A stretch of DNA of 64,000 nt from Pohlia nutans (lineage: Eukaryota > Streptophyta > Bryopsida > Bryales > Mniaceae): positions 4,420,001-4,484,000 of the forward strand of contig CM040103.1 of the NCBI GenBank assembly GCA_022496805.1, read 5' to 3'. Under the pieces are notes generated by a model. That model made no database searches, was not told the DNA's origin, and saw only the letters and a program-made list of their open reading frames with translations. The position numbers and the translations under genes are program-made. Each line of letters begins with the position of its first letter. Position 1 is the stretch's first letter. Shown here piece by piece: positions 37,325 through 48,825 of the stretch.

Positions 37325-40300
37325 TCATCTCTTCTTCTCCTTGACTGCAGGCACAGTGCCGTCATTCCCAGAAAGCAAGTTGTACTTGTCTTTTCTTGTG
37401 AAATCGGTGCACTCGTAGCCAAGGGCACCGGCCAACAAGCGCTGGATGCAATTGGCCACCTCGAAACTGGACTTGCCGCTGGCACACGTGAGTTCCTTGG
37501 GAAGCTCGTTCAGAAAGTGCACGTCGTACACCGGGCGGGGATTCATGTACGCGAAGAAGGGATCCATGGCTTTGTTGCCGCGCGCCGTCGTCCCGTGAAA
37601 CATCGTCATCTTCGTCGACACCGCCACTGGCACAATCCTGTCACTCAGCTCCGCAAACAGCGCCGAGAATCGCAGCAGAAACGGCTCCCTGCAGCAAGAA
37701 ATTCATTAAAACCTCCGATTCCGATAGCGTGGACCCCGTTAAATCATTCAGGCTCTCTATCAGTGATCCCTCAATGCAACCCGTGAATGAAGAATGTTCA
37801 CTTCATCTAATCAATATCCATCAAAAGAGATCGTGTACTATATCAATGAAAAGAAGAACGAATACTCTACATGAATCAGATGAGGTTCTATGATTTTCTC
37901 CGATTCTAATCGCTCGTCCGTTAAATCATGCAGGCTCTCTATCAGTGTTCAGATGTTAGACCAGCCTCAATGCAACCGTGAATGAAGAATGTTTTGGAAA
38001 AGTCCACTTCATCGATCGTTTAACATAACAATGAAAAGAAGAAAGGATCTACTCTACATGAATCAGAAGAGGTATCTATGATTTTCTTAGGGGAAAATAG
38101 TGTTATGTAGTCAGAAAACAACAAGTGATTACACAAACCCTAAAAATCATTCAGGCTCTCTATCAGTGTTCCCTCAATGCAACCCGTGAATGAAGAATGT
38201 CCACTTCATCTAATCAATATGAGATCGTACTATATCAATGAAAAAACTTAGAAAGGATACTCTACATGAATCAGAAGAGGTATCTATGATTTTCACCGAA
38301 ACTCCGATACTAATCGCTCGTCCGTTAAATCATGCAGGCTCTCTATCAGTGTTCAGTTAACCAGCTTCAATGCAACCGGGAGTGAAGAATGTTTTGGAAA
38401 AATCCACTTCATCTAATCAGTATCGATCGTGTAACATAACAATGAAAAGAAGAAAGAATACTGTACATGAATCAGAAGAGGTATCTATGATTTTCTTAAA
38501 GGTAAATAGTAGTCAGAAAACAACAAGTGATCACATATGGTGCGGTTAAGATCGATCACAAGCAGGGGGTGATTCAAGGAACTGAGTGTACAAACCTGCA
38601 AGTGGTGCCTTCGGGGCACAACGTGAGCTCTCCTTTCTGCAGCACTTTCCGCATATGAGCGGAATCTTTCTCCCTATCCCGGCAGAGCGCGACGGTCTTC
38701 ATGGGACTGAGAGCAGCGGAGACTTTGGAGATGGAGTAAGTAACAGCAGGGATGGGGCGGCCGAGGGCGATGGCGATGATGACGGGGTCCAGGAGCGTGC
38801 GGTGGTTGCAAACGTACAGAACGCCGGGCTCGGTTGCAGGGACGGTGCCGCGGATGACGAGCTTGATGCCCGTGAGCTTGTAGAACAGCGGCATGTAGCG
38901 GACGGGGAGCCACAGGCCGCACGTGACGCGCACGATGGCGAGGAGCAGACCCAGGGGCATCCAGAGGAGCACGATCAGCGCGTTTCCGGGCGTGGGCAGG
39001 TGCACCAGGCGGCCATCGTGGAAGACGAGTTGCTTTGGCATCTCTTGTTTCGTCATGGGTTCCACTTTCGTCTTCGGAACCACGTACCCCTCCTGCAACA
39101 CACACACAGACACAGATTCATCAGAAACGCAGTTCTTATGAGTGGCAGATTGAGTTTTTTTCTTATTTCAAAAGTTTTGAATTCTTACTTCATGTGAGTT
39201 TCTTACTGAATCATGATCAAAGTTTTGATGGTTGAAAGTTTGAAATGAAAATGGGTTTCAAATCTTTTTGGGTTCAAGGATACCCAACACACACAGATTC
39301 ATCAGAAACTCAGTTCTAATGAGCGGTTCTTGCACCTTGCAATTCCTGCTCACCGTGATTGGCAGATTAGTTAGTACAATAGAGTGTATTTTCTTATTCA
39401 AAAAAGTATCTGATGAATGTGTGTGTTGTTTTCACAGCACACACAGAGATTCATCAGAAACTCAGTTCTTATTCATGAGTGGCAGATTGATTAGTACAAT
39501 AGAGTTGTTTTCTTATTTCAAAAGTTTTGAATTCTTGAGTTTCTTACTGAATCGTGTTCAAAGTTTTGATGGTTGAAAGTTTGAAATGAAAATGGGGTTC
39601 AATTCTTTTTTGGGTTCAAGGATACGCGACACACAGATTCATCAGAAACTCAGTTCTTATTCATGAGTGGCAGATTGATTAGTACTGTACAATAGAGTTG
39701 TTTTCTTATTTCAAAAGTTTTGAATTCTTGAGTTTCTTACTGAATCATGTTCAAAGTTTTGATGGTTGAAAGTTTGAAATGAAAATGGGGTTCAAATCTT
39801 TTTGGGTTCAAGGATACTCAACGCGCACAGATTCATCAGAAACTCAGTTCTTATTCATGAGTGGCAGATTAATTAGTACGATAGAGTTGTTTTTCTTATT
39901 CAAAAGTATTGGATTCTTACTTCATGTGAGATTCTTACTGAATCATGTTCAAAATTTTGATGGTTGAAATTTTGAAATGAAAATGGGGTTCAATTCTTTT
40001 GGGTTCAAGGATACTCAACGCGCACAGATTCATCAGAAACTAATGAGCGGTTCTCACTCCTTGCAATTCCTGCTCACCGTGATTGGTAGATTTACTCGTA
40101 CAATAGAGTTGTTTTCTTATTCAAAAAATTTTGAATTCTTATCTCATGTGCGTGAGTTCATGTTCGAAACTTTGATGGTTGAAATTTTGAAATCAAAATG
40201 GGGTTCCGAACTTTTTGTCATGAGTTCAAGGGATAACTCTATTGTGATTCTTCTTGCTTCAAAGTTTGAAGTACTAGTCCCTTGGCTTGTAGAGTTTTGG

Positions 40301-42331
40301 AATGCTACTTTGCAATCACCTTCTTATATGGGCCAGTTCTAACACCATTTACGATGGAGGGCACCAAAGTCGTTCTCTAATTCAATAAGATTTGAATTCA
40401 TCCAATGACATTTGAGAGGAAGAATGGGAAATGAGTAAGTTTGCGAGGAGTATTTGCCACCTACCTATCCATTATTTGTGCCAGGAGAATTGGGATGAAG
40501 TGAAAATTGATTGGAAAAGAACGTTAGGGGCGGTTGGCAGGACGTTCCTTTCTATAAAGCGAGACATGGACTACCGGTAATTATCCCGTGCCTCAGAAGT
40601 ACTCTGTTGATTAATTTGGGCAGTGTTTCCCCTAACAAAACCACTTAAAAAAATTGTATCCTAACTTGAGCTGTGAAGGCTGGGAATCGACAACAAGGCC
40701 CAATTCACAGAAGAAAGGTAATTTGATGTTTCATCATAGACAGCAAATATTGGCATCCTAAAACCATAATTCCTAGTCCAAATTTTCAACAAAACCAAGT
40801 TACTCTGTAATCCATTATACTCTATGACTCTCGGTCAACCAAAAAAAGACGTTCAAGATTCAAAATGACTCACTACTGGAACGGATCGTTATTGCCATCA
40901 CTTGGACGCTCCCTACAATCTTTTGCACACCCATTCCAGTAGTGCATTTCTATGGGCAAGAATGGGTATGTTGCAAAGTGGCCATGGCCAAGTATTATTC
41001 CTGTCACTTGATCAAATCCAGAAGGAAAAAAATAAATTTAAATCTCTACCGACATTAGCTATGGACGCTCGATTGCAACTGCATAATTCTCTCGCTATTC
41101 CAACGGTCATGATTCTCTAGTCCATTTCCCAAAAATTCTCTACCGATAGCTGCAGAAGCTCCAGATTGACACTCCCATTCCAAAATTGAAGAATGGCCAT
41201 GTCGACCCATGAATGTGCAGCAGCCACGGCAAAATACTATTCCTGACTAAATTCAAAAGAACCTCTACCGACATTAGCTACAGATAGGAAATAAAACAAT
41301 TGAAACTGCCTGATTCTTTCGCACAAATATGAAAAGAAAAAAAAAAAGCGAAGATTCTGACCTTGCAGAGCGCCATGAATCAGTTGCGAAGTGGCCATGG
41401 CCAAATACTACTCCCGTCACCGATTCTCTCGACTGAATTCGAAAGAACCTCTACCGACATTGGCTACAGCATGATTCTTTCGCTCAAATAAATAAAAAGA
41501 AAAAAAGCGAAGATTCTGACCTTGCAGAGCGCCATGAACGGGCAATCACTTGTGAAGTGGCCATGGCCAATTACTATTCCCGTCACCGATTCTCTCGACT
41601 GAATTCGAAAGAACCTCTACCGACATTAGCTACAGCATGATTCTTTCGCTCAAATAAATAAAGAGAAAAGAAGCGGAGATTCTGACCTTGCAGAGCGCCA
41701 TGAACGGGTAATCAGTGACGCGGTCACCAAGTCCGACCTCCGGTTGCGGTTTCCCCGCTCCCCATCGCTTCAAGGCGTCCTCCTTGTGCGAGCCCACGAG
41801 CACACCAGGCTTCTTCGCAAACCCCGTGGCGCGTCCTCCTTTCGTGACCTCAATCTCGGTGCCCAGAACCTCATCAGCACCCAGAACCTCCTTCAGAAAC
41901 GGCGCCACCATGACAGTGGGATTGGCCGTGAGCACCACGCGCTTCCCGAAGCTGGAGAACACGCGCCACGACTGCGGGTGCAGATCCTCGGCGTAGAATT
42001 TCGTCAGCACGGCGCGGGAGACGCCCTGGATGTCCTTCAGCTTCAGCCCCGCGAACGACAGGAACATCATCAGGCTGATCCCCGAGGATTCGTCCACGAA
42101 GTGGTACAGGAACCAAATCAGCGGCGCGGAGAGCAAGAGTAGCCATGCTCGTAAGTAGCTCCCCGCTTCAAACGCCACCAGAAAGAAATACGGAAACGAC
42201 GATCGCCCGCGTAACAGCGTCCCGTCCAAATCCGCCACCACTGTCTCCTTCTCCCGATGCAATCCGTAGCTGCAGTCCTTCACAGACGCAAATGAGTACC
42301 GCCCCGCCTGCTTCAACTTCGTCACCTCCAT
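37325..42331 (-). CDS. Glycerol-3-phosphate 2-O-acyltransferase, GPAT4/6/8 type
   Basis: Predicted ER-membrane enzyme transferring an acyl group from acyl-CoA to glycerol-3-phosphate. In this plant family, members with an active N-terminal phosphatase make sn-2 monoacylglycerol for cutin. Exons: 42331-41687, 39092-38596 and 37688-37325, phases 0 and 2. The 501-residue product equals the usual family length. The N-terminal HAD-like domain keeps DLDGT (D34, D36, T38) and GDRVTD (about 202-207), so phosphatase activity is plausible; the GPAT5/7-type enzymes lack these residues. Hydrophobic segments lie at about 45-80 and 252-275. The acyltransferase domain has NHRTLLD (H312-x4-D317), DREKD (about 354) and PEGTTCREPF (375-384). 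Intron 1 (2594 bp) and intron 2 (907 bp) are filled with tandem repeats, including duplicated splice donors. It may be GPAT4, 6 or 8; I do not distinguish them. Confidence 0.95.
37731..38540 (-). repeat. Tandem array in GPAT intron 2
   Basis: The motif 'caggctctctatcagtg' occurs at about 37750, 37932, 38152 and 38336, each followed by 'tcaatgcaaccgtgaatgaagaatg' and 'catgaatcagaagaggt.tctatgatttt'. Spacing alternates near 180 and 220 bp, and units 2 and 4 share 'taatcgctcgtccgttaaatcatg', so the array is two copies of a roughly 400-bp dimer. It fills most of the intron. Confidence 0.9.
39103..40200 (-). repeat. Tandem array at the 3' end of GPAT intron 1
   Basis: About six units of 150-195 bp begin with 'acagattcatcagaaac' (near 39111, 39293, 39446, 39633, 39827, 40024) and contain 'gagtggcagatt..ttagta', 'ttttgaattctta' and 'gatggttgaaagtttgaaatg'. 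The array starts about ten bases upstream of the exon 2 acceptor, but the AG itself is not repeated. Confidence 0.9.
40871..40944. mobile_element. Small CACTACTGGAA-ended inverted-repeat element
   Basis: CACTACTGGAA and TTCCAGTAGTG end a 74-bp stretch in GPAT intron 1. The CACTA-like ends suggest a tiny CACTA derivative, but the flanks do not show a clean 3-bp duplication. Confidence 0.5.
40970..41715 (-). repeat. Tandem array at the 5' end of GPAT intron 1, copying the exon 1 donor
   Basis: Four units of about 160 bp share 'aagtggccatggccaa', 'actattcccgtcac', 'aacctctaccgacattagct' and 'gattctttcgctcaaa'. The two units next to exon 1 also repeat the exon end: 'ctgaccttgcagagcgccat' occurs at 41683 (the real donor, exon ending at 41687), 41517 and 41358. 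The duplication therefore starts inside exon 1 and creates decoy 5' splice sites at 41521 and 41362. Confidence 0.9.
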
Positions 42332-42690
42332 CTACAAAATTTGAAACTGGCCGCCCTTGGAAACTCCGTCAATGCTACCCCCACTCTAGCTCCTCGTACA
42401 AAAAAATTGAAAACCTCCGTCAACCTAGCTACTGCTCTCTTTCAAATCGTTACTAGCTACCACCGAGGCGAACTAGCTCGATCTGTACACAAAATTTGAA
42501 ACTATCAATCTTCTTCTACTTCGAATGTCGAAACTTCGTTGCCTCTCTGTCAATTGCTTGAATGTCGAAACTCAAAAACCAGATAAGCTACCCCCGCTAG
42601 AAAGAATCTGTGCGCCTTGGAGCCTCCGTCAATGATCACACTCTTTCAAATTGTTCGAAGCTCAAAAACCACCCAACTAGCTAGATTTGT
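42332..42690 (-). promoter_or_regulatory. GPAT 5' flank with internal duplications
   Basis: Upstream of the GPAT start, 'cctccgtcaa', 'ctctttcaaat.gtt' and 'gta.acaaaatttgaaact' recur at about 42365-42460, 42485-42510 and 42625-42655, suggesting a partly duplicated leader or promoter. No TATA box is assigned. Confidence 0.45.
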
Positions 42691-43682
42691 ACAGTCGATC
42701 AGTCAAGCTATCTAGCTGATAGTTTGTGGTGGTCATGAGATGCACAACTATTTTGTAAAGTAATTGTGATTCTCGATCATCTGGAAGTTTTGTGTAGAGC
42801 TTGTGGTGATCGATGAGCAATCATCAGCACAGTACACGGAAGGGAGCAACAAAGTTTCCTGTGTGTTAATGTATCATTGCAAGTAAGTACACGACATCAA
42901 TGAATTCCACAAGTAGGAAGAAACCTTCACAGGTTTTCCATTAATTCCACGCAGAGTTGCAATGCAGCTACTGTACTAACTGTGTTTTCTGGTGCGAGTT
43001 TTTATAGTGTCAGCATTCAATTAAGATTTGGCAGTAGAGGGAAACTGATAGTATTATGATCAGTGGGTTTCGTTAACCACTGGTCGGCGTCCTGTTGTTT
43101 CTGTCACTGCCTGGGAAGAACCGGCGGTTAGTTACAAGTCTGCCGATTGATTTTATGAAATAGCTGGTTGAATAGAGGCAAAACACTGGACTAAATGACT
43201 AAAAATTAATTATATGTAGTATTCATAGACGAAATATACGGAATATATTCTTAAAAAACAGGTTGCTTTTGAAAAATAAAGGAAATTGACTGGTTGGCTG
43301 AAAGAGTGCTTTCTGTAATGTTTTTTTTTATTTTTCTTTTTAATTTTATTTTTTTTATAAAGGAGATTGTTTTGTTGGAAAGGTTATGAGGTGAAGGGAG
43401 GGGATTCACCGACCTTGTTGATCAGTGAATGCGGGGTCCCAGGGTAGGTGGTTGGTGTACCAACTTACAACTTTTGGGGTGTCTTTGATCTCAGACGTGC
43501 GTCAGTACCGGCTTACTCTTCATCTGCCCTTGTTGACCTTTTTGTGGTAGCTAACTTAGCAGAACATATTTTGAAGAAGAACTTAGAGCATCTCCTCCAG
43601 CAACTTTGAATTGGACTCTGAAGGTCATCCAAAAATTGCAGGGCATACTCATCTACAATAGTTCTCCACCAACATTACTCAA

Positions 43683-44001
43683 TTAACCACTAAACGTACC
43701 AACCCTTTGAAGAAAAGTAGATGCTAGCTTCAAAACTAAATATTAGCATGGCTCGAATGTGCATGAGAGGATCATTGCAAGCATAAAATCTACCCAACAA
43801 ATTTGCCGTACTTGTAGTTGGAGGTCTCTCCAATACTATCAACTAGTCCCCATCACAAGAGATTTATTGAAATTGATAAAGAATTTAATAGGCTTACAAA
43901 AGTGAGTTGGATGCAAGTCATCTGAGGTTGTATGAGAAATTTGCAAGGCTTTGAATTTGTTCGTGATCGAGTTTATGGACGCTGGGATGTTTAAGGGTTA
44001 A
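43683..44001. mobile_element. Short TTAACC..TAAACG-ended inverted-repeat element
   Basis: Left TTAACCACTAAACGTACC and right 'gctgggatgtttaagggttaa' resemble the ends of the 570-bp TTAACCCC family, but the 319-bp interior is different. A member of the same broad group is likely. Confidence 0.5.
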
Positions 44002-44914
44002 AATGTGGAATGAGTAAGGGCATCCTTAATCGGATTGTTGCAACAGCCTTGCAACAGTACTAATTGGCAGAGGAATTTTTTTGCCACCCAACGCAGCCGC
44101 TATGTGGCTTTGCATGTTCACGGCCTCCGCACTTCAGCGCTCTCTGCCCAGCCTTCTAGCTGCTCGCTACAACGGTTACCTGTGGTCAAGGAAAAGTTAT
44201 GGCGATTGAGCTCCTTAAGCGAAGCATTAAAAAAAAAGATGCTCTAGCTTGAGTCGTTTTGAGAGCCTTGAATTGGATTGTTGTATTTGGTATCACCTCC
44301 TTCCTAATAAATTGTTCATCAAATCAACCCATGAACATTCATTTTCCCAGAGCTACAGACCTCTCTAGAGTGCTAGTAGAGATGCTCTTATTTACTTCAT
44401 TTGTATCCCATGAAAAAAAGTTATACTATTTGGTTTTGGTTAAATGGCCAAAGAACTTTAGGAATATAAAGATTCAATAAAGAAATTAAATTTTATAATA
44501 AAGATAGTGTATACAAATATAAACACATATTCATATTGACATCAAGCATTTATATCATAAATTACACATGAAAAATCTTGTGATACTTGAAATTTGCCAT
44601 CAATTTTTTTTTCAGCAGGACAATTATTTTGATTGACCAATTGTGATTTTGACACTTAAACCCTCACCCTCTCTTTTAGTTACTTGTATGTGGTCATAGA
44701 GTCTACTTTTAGAAGGAGGCATCACGGGTAGTATCTATCTGATCTATGTGACTGTACTACACAAAAATGTGTGATTATTGTGGGTTTAGAGACACGGGGT
44801 TAGGAATATATTATGGATTACAAAATCATCAAATAATGTAAAATATCTTTAAATTTCTTAGATTTTTCTACTTATGTAGATATTTTTGCAACAAAAGAAT
44901 AGCTTCTTCATAAT

Positions 44915-45502
44915 TAGCCCTTAAAGAACCACACCCCTCTCCAAATTTGGAGAATTGCAAAGATGCATTATAAAATGCAACTAGGAGGGATATTTTGAAC
45001 TTGTTGTAAGAATAAAAGTTATACCCTCATTATGAATTTTAATTCCATCCATACTATTAAATAGACTATGATTATTATTACCAATATTTTTGTATAAAAT
45101 TTGAAACTTAAATTTCAAAATTCTTTCGTAATTTGATTGCAAATAAGATAGACAATCTATGTATGAAATTTGTTGTGATGAGTTCAAATGTAATACTCTA
45201 AATGTAGTGATTTTTGAGTTTTTTCGGTTGCTATGTTTCATGAGCTGATTTTTTCAACAACGCTTTTGAACTAAGATCTTAGAATTTTTTGGTGAATCAC
45301 TTCAACATGAAATGAGGCATAAAAATTTCCCAAAATTCACAAATCATCCCCTTCCCACAAAGTTCACTTATACATGAAGCTATCTTGCCATAGAATTTTA
45401 TAGTATTTTTTTGAATTGCAAAAAGTGGTTGGAAGAATGAAATATTACTCATATTTATCATTCATTGTTAAGAATATGGATGCTTAGTTCTTTAGGGGTT
45501 AG
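44915..45502 (+). mobile_element. TTAACCCCTAAA-ended element, copy 4
   Basis: Begins 'ttagcccttaaagaacc', ends 'atggatgcttagttctttaggggtta', and carries the family interior ('aagatgcattataaaatgcaa', 'gtgatgagtt', 'acatgaaatgaggcat'). Confidence 0.7.
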
Positions 45503-46483
45503 TAATACCCAAAAGAATTACACATTTTGATGTTATAGTCAGAACTGTCCTATGTTCAAGTCAGATTCAACATAAATTAATATTTTTTTTCGTCATATGC
45601 CATCTTGTGGTTGATTGTAACCTTTTATTAAAATACAATGTGAAAATTGAATTTAAACAAAAAAAAACTTGTTGAATCTAACTTGAATGTGTGGTATCCT
45701 AAAACGATCTTTATTCACACTAAATGAAAAAAATTCCAAAATACTACGATAAAAGTTATCAAAATTTATTCAAATGGATGAAGCATTGTTCAAACATATG
45801 AGAAGTTGTCCAAATGGATGAATGTACCCACAACACTTATACACCCACAGTATATGGTGATTTCAGTGCAGTTGATAGGTACAGTTTTGTGGGTTTGTGT
45901 TGTAAGTCAACGTCCACTTCTTTGACATGTAAGAGTACCACCCCATGAAAAATTAATTTTCCAAGAATTTGGGCATTTTTTCCTGCTGACCCTTGAAGGT
46001 GTATACTGGCCTTCTTTTTCTTCAATTGTAATGTGGCCCAGCATTCAGGCGAATCTGCGAATTCCACAATGTTAGATGAGCCATGGTGACTTAGATTTTC
46101 GTTAGTCGTATGGGGATCGAATTTGTGCTACCAACTCTAAACTGTCAGAGGAGGTTGGTGTGAATTCTCTCTTTCCATAGATGACAGCTTCAACTTTAAA
46201 ATTCGTCTCTGAGTGGCTCACGGGACATGAATGACATTACTCTCACATTTCAATGCCCAGCAAGTACTGCACTCAACCCTCCCTACGAGCATCTGCACCT
46301 TCTCCCATTCAATTCTCCCCTTGACCACTATCATCACATCCAAAATTTGGTGGACATCACAAGCTATAATCGTCTCCACACCCTTCAAGAATCATTATGT
46401 GTCCCTCTATATAGTCCGTGAACAAATCACTGTACATGGATAATCATTATTGTTCATCTGTCTAAGGTATTGAGCCCTTCCTT

Positions 46484-47077
46484 CACCCCTAAATGTCACA
46501 GCGTTCAGTTTCTGAACAAGTAATAGATTTAGACTCACTCTATGCTCTCATCAATGCTTAAATGAAATTCATCCAATTTTTTGGAGATACTTCATCAAGT
46601 TGTTGTCCTATTCAATGGTTGGATTTGGTAATACTAGAGTACATATTTTTCCAAAATTACAAATGTAGAAGTATGTCAAGATGTCGACTAAGCCAAAATT
46701 GCATCAATTGACTTTAGTTCAAAAGTGGCTTTGCAAAAATGAGGTCATAGATTTAAGGAACACAAAAATCTTATAGAATCACCAAATGAAAAGTATCTCA
46801 TTTCAAATCCATTCCAACAAATTTTGCTATAACAAATGTTAATGTTTTGTTTGTAATCAAATTTAGAAGGAAATTTTAATTTTAACTTTCAAATTCTATA
46901 ATAAAATATTGGTGACGGTATTGGTGAATTAGACTGTATGGATGGAATCTAAAATTCAAAATCTAGGACTTTCATTTGTATATCAATTCCAAAATATTCT
47001 TCTAAATAGTACTTCATAATGAATTTTCTCAAATCATCAATTTTAGGAATGTTCATCTTGGTACGTTTAGGGGTTAA
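46484..47077 (-). mobile_element. TTAACCCCTAAA-ended element, copy 5 (reverse)
   Basis: Reverse orientation, diverged. The right end is 'ggtacgtttaggggttaa' and the left end 'cttcacccctaaatgtcac'. Interior motifs are recognisable on the minus strand ('gatggaatctaaaattcaaaa'). Confidence 0.6.
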
Positions 47078-47596
47078 ATTAGCTAAATAGGGACATATTC
47101 GGTTATCATTATATCATGCTCATATTCCATGGCTCATTCATTTGTATATCCAAGGAAACCAGTTAAAATCCAATATTTTACAAAAGCAACCGGTTTTAGA
47201 CAACAATCCATCCGGTTATTACCCATGTTTCACCCCTAGGTAGCACCCAAGTATCACAAATTTTATCCAACTTTTAGACTAAAACTATGGGTTTTAATCA
47301 GTAATTTGGCAATTCCATTCGGATGATTTTTACACTAACTGCCGGATCTTTCCATCCATTGGACTTCTCAATCTCCCATCATCAGCTAAGTTCTGAAGTG
47401 TTGCAAATCACCTGTGAAACAGAGATCCATTCTCACTGCTTTGCATATCTTGCTCAAACTCTGTTTTTGCGCTTTACTCACTTATGGCAAAATGGATTAT
47501 GTCTACTGGCTTGGCATATTATTCTCACAACAAAGAAGGCTTTATTGTAATGTCAAGAGTTCAAGTTTAAAGGCAACTCTGTCACTTTCTTATTAG

Positions 47597-47916
47597 CTAC
47601 AATGAATGGTGTATTTAGTGCATGAGGAGGATTGTTGTCTTTTACCGAAATTCGTTCAAAGGTGAAGAGAAATAGTGTTCTTTGATAGTGCATAGGAGTT
47701 TGCCACTTGTCATTCTCACTTTCTTTGAGTGAAATGTTCTTTTCAAGTAATGAGAGTGACATGAGGCGGCATGCCGTATTTATTATAAAGTTGCCATATG
47801 TCATTGAAATACTACATTCGCTTTTTTCTTACAAGGACGCTATATCTCCCTAAAATTAAATTGTATCCGGGTTTAAAAATAGTGTCCCGGGACACTAAAT
47901 ACGCCATTCAATGTAG
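47597..47916. mobile_element. TATTTAGTG-ended inverted-repeat element, copy 1
   Basis: Imperfect 24-base inverted ends ('gaatggtgtatttagtg' left, 'cactaaatacgccattc' right) bound 320 bp. Shared interior motifs ('attgttgtctttta', 'ttcgttcaaaggtgaag', 'aagttgccatatgtcatt', 'atatctccctaaaattaaa') recur at 48826-49413 and 51079-51380. Confidence 0.7.
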
Positions 47917-48493
47917 TCAATAGAGGATTAGACTCCATAGTTCTTTTCTGTACTAATCACGTAAAAGTATACGCGAGTGCACATGAGGGGTATTAATTTG
48001 AACGTTGTTGTATGTAGAGGTGAGAATTTGATGTACACTTACATTAAACATATATTTAGGACGGAATAGATTTGTGTACAAAGGTTTTTAGGCATACAAC
48101 CCCTGATATACATGGATTTTTGTAGAGGTCATGAACGTACGTAATTCTCAAACATAATGTAGAGTGCACTCCCGAGTTCTTTGTGAGCTCTTTGATAAAA
48201 AATAAAGTATGAATCCAAACCTTATAAATTGAAACTTGAACTTTACACTCTGCTGACTTTCTCTACAGTATGGTAGTAGTATAGGTGATCTAACATCTTA
48301 ATCTAGAGATCTGTATGACACAATGCTAAATTTTCTTAAACTCATCATCTAAAGCAACGTTTTATATTTTAATTTTTTTAATTTTTTTTAAGGTATTTGG
48401 CTTTTTCCAAGTAGTGGCAATAATTTTGGATGAACTTTTGATGACGTGACTATTTCTTTCCATCGCTAGGAGACAATAATTTCTTTAAGCAGA

Positions 48494-48612
48494 CACTAGT
48501 AGAATAGGTGGCGCTTCCAAGGAGGCGTCCAGGCAAAATCAATATGCATGTGTGCAATTGGGCACCACTTGCCTAAGCATCTCCTTCTACAGTGCCATGT
48601 TTTCTACTAGTG
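48494..48612. mobile_element. CACTA-type MITE, TSD AGA
   Basis: CACTAGTAGAA at the left and TTCTACTAGTG at the right enclose 119 bp, flanked by the 3-bp duplication AGA (48491-48493, 48613-48615). This fits the CACTA/CMC superfamily and shares the CACTAGTAGAA end with 34428-34557. Confidence 0.85.
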
Positions 48613-48825
48613 AGATGATTATTAGTTTGTCATCACGATCAGAAAAAAAATTATAGACAGAGAACCCCAAATCCTTAAGAAATCATTTTTTCAAAAAAAA
48701 ATCTATTTTTATGGTGAAAAGGAAAATCTTAAAGAATATCCTCAAAATTTGACATTTGTTGGAAAGCACTTTTCCAAAAATTTGTATAATCAACATGACT
48801 TGCAAACTCAGATGGCCACGTACAA

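Noticed and set aside
38586..39197. Long plus-strand frame (about 203 codons) opposite GPAT exon 2
   Set aside because: It is the antisense shadow of a GC-rich exon whose minus-strand frame has clear acyltransferase motifs.
39268..40342. Repeated frames with FRNSVLMSG / QIHQKL-type peptides
   Set aside because: They are translations of the GPAT intron 1 tandem array, not a repeat protein.
40871..40944. Full CACTA MITE call with target duplication
   Set aside because: Ends look right but flanking bases do not form a matching 3-bp duplication, so it is reported only as a tentative element.
41744..42142. Plus-strand frames opposite GPAT exon 1
   Set aside because: Shadows of the HAD-like domain exon on the minus strand.
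45837..46067. Minus-strand 76-codon frame
   Set aside because: No recognised family, no splice or promoter context, lies in repeat DNA.
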